Below, one piece after another: positions 1 to 6,622 of a DNA stretch of 6,622 bases (the first letter of the stretch is position 1; each line of letters starts with the position of its first letter). Made by a program: the position numbers and the translations under genes. The notes under the pieces were generated by a model, which saw nothing but the letters and a program-made list of their open reading frames with translations, was not told where the DNA came from and did not search any database. Source of the stretch: Flavobacteriaceae bacterium (GTDB taxonomy: Bacteria > Bacteroidota > Bacteroidia > Flavobacteriales > Flavobacteriaceae); contig WGDF01000034.1 in assembly GCA_015493405.1 (NCBI GenBank), positions 1 through 6,622 on the forward strand, given 5' to 3'.

Positions 1-1303
1 ATGTTGAACACAACAGCCGGTATTATGCCCTTGTTAGTCCAAGCGTTGTGATTTCCTTTCATTTTGTATCTTTGACATGTTGAACACAACATTTATTCGT
101 TGGAGCAGTTAAAGAACACTGTTGTGATTTCCTTTCATTTTGTATCTTTGACATGTTGAACACAACGTCCGAGCCGTTTGTATTTCCGCGTCTTTAGTTG
201 TGATTTCCTTTCATTTTGTATCTTTGACATGTTGAACACAACGAACATTGGAAATTATGCGAGCGCGTTTGGTTGTGATTTCCTTTCATTTTGTATCTTT
301 GACATGTTGAACACAACTATCAAAGGCAGGTAAAAATAGAAAATTGGGTTGTGATTTCCTTTCATTTTGTATCTTTGACATGTTGAACACAACAAATATT
401 AAATTTTAATGTTGAGAAAAAGTGTTGTGATTTCCTTTCATTTTGTATCTTTGACATGTTGAACACAACTATTTATGAAAGTTATCAAGAGTTAAGAAGT
501 TGTGATTTCCTTTCATTTTGTATCTTTGACATGTTGAACACAACGCCAAGCAAAAACAATTTGGATGGCATTTAGTTGTGATTTCCTTTCATTTTGTATC
601 TTTGACATGTTGAACACAACGGTATTTTGACAAAAGAAGAATATGAAGCTGTTGTGATTTCCTTTCATTTTGTATCTTTGACATGTTGAACACAACACGG
701 CTAATATCAGAGATTTGATGCTGTTAGTTGTGATTTCCTTTCATTTTGTATCTTTGACATGTTGAACACAACAAGGCAAGGAAATGATTGGAATGAGGTC
801 GGGTTGTGATTTCCTTTCATTTTGTATCTTTGACATGTTGAACACAACACTTTATTTCGTATTCATTCCACTTAAAGAGTTGTGATTTCCTTTCATTTTG
901 TATCTTTGACATGTTGAACACAACCTACGCTTGATCCGTATGCGAAGAAAGTAAGTTGTGATTTCCTTTCATTTTGTATCTTTGACATGTTGAACACAAC
1001 TTATTCCATTTTTTATAAATGTATATAAAGTTGTGATTTCCTTTCATTTTGTATCTTTGACATGTTGAACACAACGATTCAGAAAAAGAACTTATAGAGC
1101 AAGCAGTTGTGATTTCCTTTCATTTTGTATCTTTGACATGTTGAACACAACTCTTTTCGCTCTTTTTCTGTTGATTCTTGAGTTGTGATTTCCTTTCATT
1201 TTGTATCTTTGACATGTTGAACACAACTAATGGCATATATGGAGCTTACAGGAATCCGTTGTGATTTCCTTTCATTTTGTATCTTTGACATGTTGAACAC
1301 AAC
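1..1303 (+). CRISPR. Type II-C CRISPR array, 17 full repeats, open at left edge
   Basis: The repeat is 46 bp, starts GTTGTGATTTCCTTTCATTT and ends GACATGTTGAACACAAC. Complete copies begin at 45, 121, 197, 272, 348, 424, 499, 575, 651, 727, 803, 879, 955, 1030, 1106, 1182 and 1258. The window opens with the last 14 nt of another copy (1-14), so the array continues outside. By eye all copies are identical, including the one next to cas2. There are 17 spacers: 14 of 30 bp and three of 29 bp (243-271, 470-498, 1001-1029), none alike. The repeat ends are inverted (GTTGTG/CACAAC). The plus strand is inferred as the crRNA strand because GTTGTGATTT at the 5' end resembles other type II repeats, whose 5' part pairs with tracrRNA, and because the candidate anti-repeat and repeat promoter agree. 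The leader would then lie left of the window. Array identity is certain; the strand is inferred. Confidence 0.98.
1259..1287 (+). promoter_or_regulatory. Repeat-embedded Bacteroidetes-type promoter (last repeat; present in every copy)
   Basis: Repeat nt 23-30 read TATCTTTG, an exact match to the Bacteroidetes -7 consensus TAnnTTTG. A TTG at repeat nt 2-4 lies 18 nt upstream, within the range known for the -33 element (TTG or TTTG). In the last repeat these are 1259-1261 and 1280-1287. The same pair occurs in all 17 complete repeats. Transcription would start a few bases after the box, around repeat nt 34-39, so transcripts would carry the repeat tail, one spacer and the next repeat. From this last copy, the transcript would run into the tracrRNA candidate. 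Promoters inside repeats are established for Neisseria II-C arrays; their use here is inferred. Confidence 0.55.
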
Positions 1304-1405
1304 ATACCATAGCTTAAAGTTCTGATACAAAACAAGTTACAGTATAATTACAATCGAAAAAGTGTTCTTCAAAAAACAACCGGAAATATTTTTCGGTTGT
1401 TTTTT
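1293..1405 (+). ncRNA. Candidate tracrRNA
   Basis: This stretch between the array and cas2 holds two blocks that can pair with the 5' part of the repeat in the correct antiparallel order. GATACAAAA (1324-1332) is a perfect complement of repeat nt 18-26. AATTACAAT (1346-1354) pairs with repeat nt 1-9 through seven Watson-Crick and two G-U pairs. AAG (1334-1336) can also pair with repeat nt 12-14, leaving an asymmetric bulge like that between lower and upper stems in type II duplexes. Next comes a weak stem-loop at 1356-1370 with a GTG loop and one mismatch, possibly the nexus, and then the strong terminator hairpin at 1371-1405. The start near 1293 is inferred from the promoter box in the last repeat, giving about 113 nt. 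The anti-repeat is more diverged than usual and the region is AT-rich, so chance pairing is possible. The true tracrRNA could instead lie upstream of cas9, outside the window. Confidence 0.55.
1371..1405. terminator. Bidirectional Rho-independent terminator
   Basis: AAAAAACAACCG (1371-1382) and CGGTTGTTTTTT (1394-1405) form a perfect 12-bp stem. It can extend by four pairs (one of them G-U) to a 3-nt loop at 1387-1389. The T-run follows the stem core on the plus strand, and the A-run of the other arm gives a T-run on the minus strand. The hairpin starts only 3 nt beyond the cas2 stop codon. It can therefore end the cas9-cas1-cas2 transcript from one side and the array or tracrRNA transcript from the other, as expected between converging units. 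Confidence 0.88.
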
Positions 1406-1408
1406 GGT

Positions 1409-2686
<1,278 letters not shown>

Positions 2687-2690
<4 letters not shown>

Positions 2691-5600
2691 GATTTTATAG
2701 TTTTTACAGCTTTGAGATGACCTAAGCGGTCCACTTTTAGTTTGATGGCAGTCTCTTTTATCATAAGACCGTCCAAGGCTCTTTCATTCTTGTTCAATGG
2801 TCCTAACTCTTTTTTATTAAAAATAGTTTGTGCCATACTTGCCGGAATAAAAAATCCTTGATTACCGGAACTACTTACAAATTTATATATCCGTTCTTTT
2901 TGAGTCGTGGTCAAATGGTCAAAATCAATTGTGTTAAGGTCTTCACCGGGCATGGGTACATAAACTAAATCATTGGGTGATAGACTGAATAAGTATTGAC
3001 CTAATTCCGGTCGAATAGGAATGGGTGTTCGGTCGGTTTTGGGCAAATGTGCCACTTGTTTTTGATGTTCAATAACCTCTCGAAGCGGAATGGTTTCATA
3101 ATTGCGTTTTTGTTTGTTTGCATCCCAATAAATAGCAAAATACAGATTGGTGCCCTTGGCGGCTTCTGCATATTTTTTATGTTTGGCGCTATTAATATTG
3201 TCAGACAAGGGGAAACGGCTGCCCACTTCATACATTTTGACTTTAAAGATGGGTTGATGCGCTTTTCCTCGGTTCAAAGTTGTTATATTTTTATTCAGGC
3301 TTTCAATACCTTCCGGACTAAAAGCGGCTTCATAATTAACTTGTCCTTTATCATCGGTATAATTTTTTAAATGATTAGGTATAATGACTTCTCGGATATT
3401 ATGATCGATGATTTGGTGGATATGTTTTTCTTTACTGATACTCCCTAAATCTGTCTTAACAAAAGTTGCAATTTTATTCTTCGGAGTTTTAACACCCTCC
3501 CATTTACCATAAACAGTTTCTTTGTGCAGAGGTTTTCTAATGGCCCAATGTGCCCCTTTGGTTTGTTTAATTTTTTGTTTTTTGTAACGGCCATCTTTTT
3601 GCTGCACCCATTTCCAATAGTGATTGGTAGCTTTATTGATAACACGCAGATTTTGTTTAAAACTGGGCGTCAGTGTTTTTAAAGCTTTAAATGCTTCGAG
3701 CGGAAAGTCGGGCCAAGGCATTTTAAAACTTTTACGATAACGGCCATCAGCATTTTGAACTAATAATTGGGGTTGTAAATTATGTTTTATTTTTTCGTTA
3801 TTCAAGGCGTTGATATAGTTTATATGGTTACGGGTTACGGCGGCTATAACCAAAGCATCTAAGGCATGATGCCGATGGTCGATTCGTTTTTTATTGATTT
3901 TGCCACTGATATAATCCGGTATTTTGGGCACTTCAATACCATTTTGATTGCTATATGTAAAATCTTTGGTATTTGTTAAATCGTTTAAGCGTTTAAATCG
4001 GGGCAAAATCAATTGATTCCATTTGTCTTGTAAACCCCAATCATGCTTGAGTTTAGAAGTGATAAAACCTACAACAGGGAGCAAATGTTTTGAGGTTTCT
4101 GCTTGTTCATCGGATTCTCTGACAATATGGCTCAATAAAGCTTTGACCATTTTACTGATATAGCGGGTGTCATTGAGTTGTCGATTAATAAATTCATCAG
4201 GAATATCTTCACTGAGCAAGTTCTGGAGTTTACGTTTATTTTTATTGAAATACGATTTGCAATGTGCTTCATATTCTTTTAGGGTCAGTAGTTTGTGTCC
4301 ATCAATAATACTTCCACCCTTTTGCTTGATGTAGGCATAAGCTGTTTGGTTGCTTTTGTCTAGGTTGACATCACTTTCGGCAATAACTTTGTTATTAATT
4401 GAATTATCAAAATAACGAGATTGGGGTATAATATGCTCTATTTGATATTCGGTGGTAAATAATTTGGACAAGGGAATAGGCTGACCGGTATAAGGCGAAA
4501 CATATTTTTGTTCCAACCAAAGTTTATAGCGTTCAATTTGTTTGGGGCTTGGATCATTAGATTGGTGGATGATTTTTATATCTTGGGGTAAATCAGGGCG
4601 GCTGTTCACTACATCTTGATCATAGATTTTTAAAATTTCAGCATGACTGGGAGATTGCGGATTGGCGCCATAAGCAGTCATCTCTTTGAGTAAAGCTTTA
4701 ATGCGTTTATTTGTGCGTTCCTTTTCTGCCATATTTTTTGAGATGGCTTTTCGGGCATCTGCCGGATTTTTTAGTTCACGTCCCAATTCCAAATGGATTT
4801 CATCAAAAAAATGGGCTTGGCTTTGCCCCAATTCTTTCCAAATATCTCGGACGGTACGCAAAGTTTCCAAGATAACTTGTTCTACTATCGGATTGCGTAG
4901 GCTGTGTTGCTTAAAGTCATTGAGATACCTATCGATATCTTCCGGCTTATGCCAGTATTGCACATTACCAAATTCCGAATGCCGGCCGTAAATGGCATAA
5001 GTAGCTTGATAAGTATTGAGCCCTTTTAAAGGGTTTTGATCTTTAAAAGGCAAAAAACTTTTTAATAAAGGGAGATTTATATCATCATCTGCAATTTGTT
5101 CAAGTTTTGATGCATCGAAATGGATACTTTCCAAACGGTCTATGATTTCTTGAATTCGGGTTTTAGTCTCAGGCAAAATAAGATTTTCATTCCAATATTT
5201 TCCCATTTGCATTAAAGGGACTATTTTCTTAAGCGCTTTATAGGAATAGCCTCCATATTCAGCATTGAAAGCCGGATATTTCTCAAAATTTTTGACAAAA
5301 CTCTCACTGTCAATATGATGTCGGGAAGCAAATGTTTTTAAGGCTTTTTTGTAGGTTTCTTTATCTTTGATAGAATAGATCAAATGCCATAATTGTAAAG
5401 CAATTTCATCTGTAAAAAATTCATCCAATTTAAGATGCTCAACCTTTTTTAATCGATTTAAGAAACCGGCTCTCACAGGCTTAGCCGGATATTTTTTATC
5501 TTCAGGGTAATTCCAACGGAAATTTTCTTTTTCTATTTTATCTATTTTGCGTTGTTTAATCAAAAACTCAAGGATTGTTTTTTGGCTCATTTCTTTTTTA

Positions 5601-6622
5601 GTGCTTAAAAAATCGTAAAGTTTAACCCAATCGGCTTCGTCTGGCAACATTTGGCGGGTAACATCTAGATCAAAATAGGTTTTATCCATGACGGTCTTTT
5701 CTTTCTGATATATTTTGAGATTATGTAAGAATTGCCATAGACGAAAGGATTCATAGAGCGGATGAGATTTATGAATAACGGGAATTTCTTTAGTGATGGT
5801 TACCGTTTTTTTATTTCCCGTTTTATCATCGATTACTTGTTTTTGATATTCAATTTTTTCAAATGGACAGCCACTGATTAAGTGTTTTTGGCTTTTAAGA
5901 GGACGTTGATAAAAGATAATATCGTGGAGCAATAGATTGTTGATATCTTTATGAATAAGTTGGTTGCGATGGCCTTCATTATGTGGGTAAAGTTCGTGCA
6001 AACATTGTATAAGTAAATTTTGATCACTTAATTCGGGGTGAAACGCTTTTTGTTTTTGTAATATAGCTTCAAGTTCTTTTTGGTAGAAATCTCTTTCAAT
6101 AGTTTTAATGAGTTTTCCTTTGATTTTTTGTTTAGGATTTTTAAGTAAATGATCATAGATATACGGACCGACAAATTTGCCGGATTTTTTAATATCATTC
6201 TCTATTTTTTTCTTAATCGCTATCCAATCTTTTTCTGAATCAACCTTTTTAAAGGTTCTTTTTACCTGCCCATCTTTGAGCTTTTTTGTGGTAACGATAA
6301 ACTCTTTGGCCTTATTGATCCAATCTTCGGGTTTGGCAATAGGTTTGTCATATTTCCACCCGTTTTCAAAATAGACATCATATAATTTTGTGCCATTTTT
6401 TTTAATAATTTCTCCATTTTCGATAACCTTTTCAATTTTTAAAACTTCAAAAGTTTTTTCGACCCCTTCTTTTTCTTCAGTTTCAGTCATGTCGCGAAGC
6501 TGAAAATAGCCGCGTTTTTGATTAAAATTTAAAATAATCCAGGCCAATTCTTCTTTATGTATAGCTTCGTGAAGGGCTTTCTTTCTTAAATAATAAATGG
6601 TCCAATCATATGGTATATTATT
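2687..6622 (-). CDS. cas9: Type II-C Cas9 endonuclease, N-terminus beyond window edge
   Basis: Cas9 is the RNA-guided nuclease that cuts both strands of invading DNA when loaded with crRNA and tracrRNA. The frame is open to the right edge, giving 1311 residues in the window. A TTG at 6547 is not the start: the 25 codons before it (PYDWTIYYLRKKAL...) are also Cas9-like. The missing part should contain RuvC-I (its catalytic Asp) and the bridge helix, perhaps 130-200 residues from my memory of the family. In visible numbering, NQKRGYF is at 34-40 and the REC lobe spans roughly 45-590. RuvC-II is IHLELGREL with E612. The HNH domain has H730, N744 and N753, spaced like SpCas9 H840, N854 and N863. 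RuvC-III is HHALDA at 918-923. The C-terminal and PAM-interacting region starts near 960 and includes GAHWAIRKPLHKETVYG at 1023-1039. The HNH motif reads EHIIPQS, with Glu where SpCas9 has Asp. There are no internal stops. This is the first gene of the operon, overlapping cas1 by 4 nt. Confidence 0.98.

Noticed and set aside
112..120. Nine bases of a spacer (AAGAACACT) complementary to 1361-1369 in the tracrRNA candidate
   Set aside because: Nine matching bases within AT-rich sequence of this size are compatible with chance, and no longer match supports self-targeting.
513..698. Open reading frame on the minus strand inside the array
   Set aside because: It is built from translated CRISPR repeats and spacers and shows the repeat peptide in periodic form; not a gene.
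1343..1348. TATAAT on the plus strand, a perfect sigma70-like -10 box
   Set aside because: There is no matching -35 box, Bacteroidetes use TAnnTTTG instead, and a start here would remove the anti-repeat. It is likely AT-rich coincidence.
3047..3370. Plus-strand open frame of 107 codons, hydrophobic
   Set aside because: It lies fully inside the conserved Cas9 C-terminal coding region on the opposite strand. The hydrophobic look comes from complementing Lys-rich codons.
4686..4991. Plus-strand open frame of 101 codons
   Set aside because: It is antisense to the RuvC-II region of cas9 and has no recognisable features of its own.
6177..6374. Plus-strand open frame with apparent membrane segment
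   Set aside because: It is antisense to a Lys/Glu-rich part of the Cas9 REC lobe; complementing those codons gives Phe/Leu-rich peptides.
6545..6547. TTG as a start codon for cas9
   Set aside because: The reading frame continues upstream to the window edge with Cas9-like sequence, and RuvC-I and the bridge helix would be missing; the true start is outside the window.

Overview
The window is one end of a type II-C CRISPR-Cas locus, almost certainly from a member of the Bacteroidota (Bacteroidetes). Four things point there. The Cas9 is the large Bacteroidetes-type II-C protein (NQKRGYF block, IEHIIPQS HNH motif, HHALDA RuvC-III motif). Cas2 has the family block ending [14 protein letters not shown]. 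The repeat is 46 bp with spacers of about 30 bp. A TAnnTTTG-type promoter box lies inside the repeat. The DNA is AT-rich. I cannot name a genus.

Layout from left to right: positions 1-1303 hold a CRISPR array that runs off the left edge, with a 14-nt repeat remnant, 17 complete identical repeats and 17 spacers. Positions 1304-1408 are a short intergenic region. It contains a candidate tracrRNA on the plus strand, ending in a strong symmetrical hairpin that can terminate transcription from both sides. Positions 1409-6622 hold cas2, cas1 and cas9 on the minus strand, transcribed in the order cas9-cas1-cas2. cas9 is cut by the right edge and lacks its N-terminus (RuvC-I motif and arginine-rich bridge helix). 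No cas4 or csn2 lies in the operon, which fits subtype II-C.

How the parts work together: Cas1 and Cas2 capture and integrate spacers. The array supplies crRNAs, most likely from the plus strand, because the repeat then begins GTTGTGATTT as in related type II repeats. Cas9 with a crRNA-tracrRNA duplex cleaves DNA. The array and the cas operon converge on the hairpin at 1371-1405.

The most interesting points are: (a) a candidate tracrRNA hidden between array and cas2, with two 9-nt blocks that pair with the repeat; (b) a Bacteroidetes-type promoter inside every repeat, so each repeat may start its own crRNA and the last repeat may drive the tracrRNA; (c) a C-terminal QLSLF on Cas2 that matches the bacterial sliding-clamp-binding consensus. 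All three are readings of the sequence and have not been tested.
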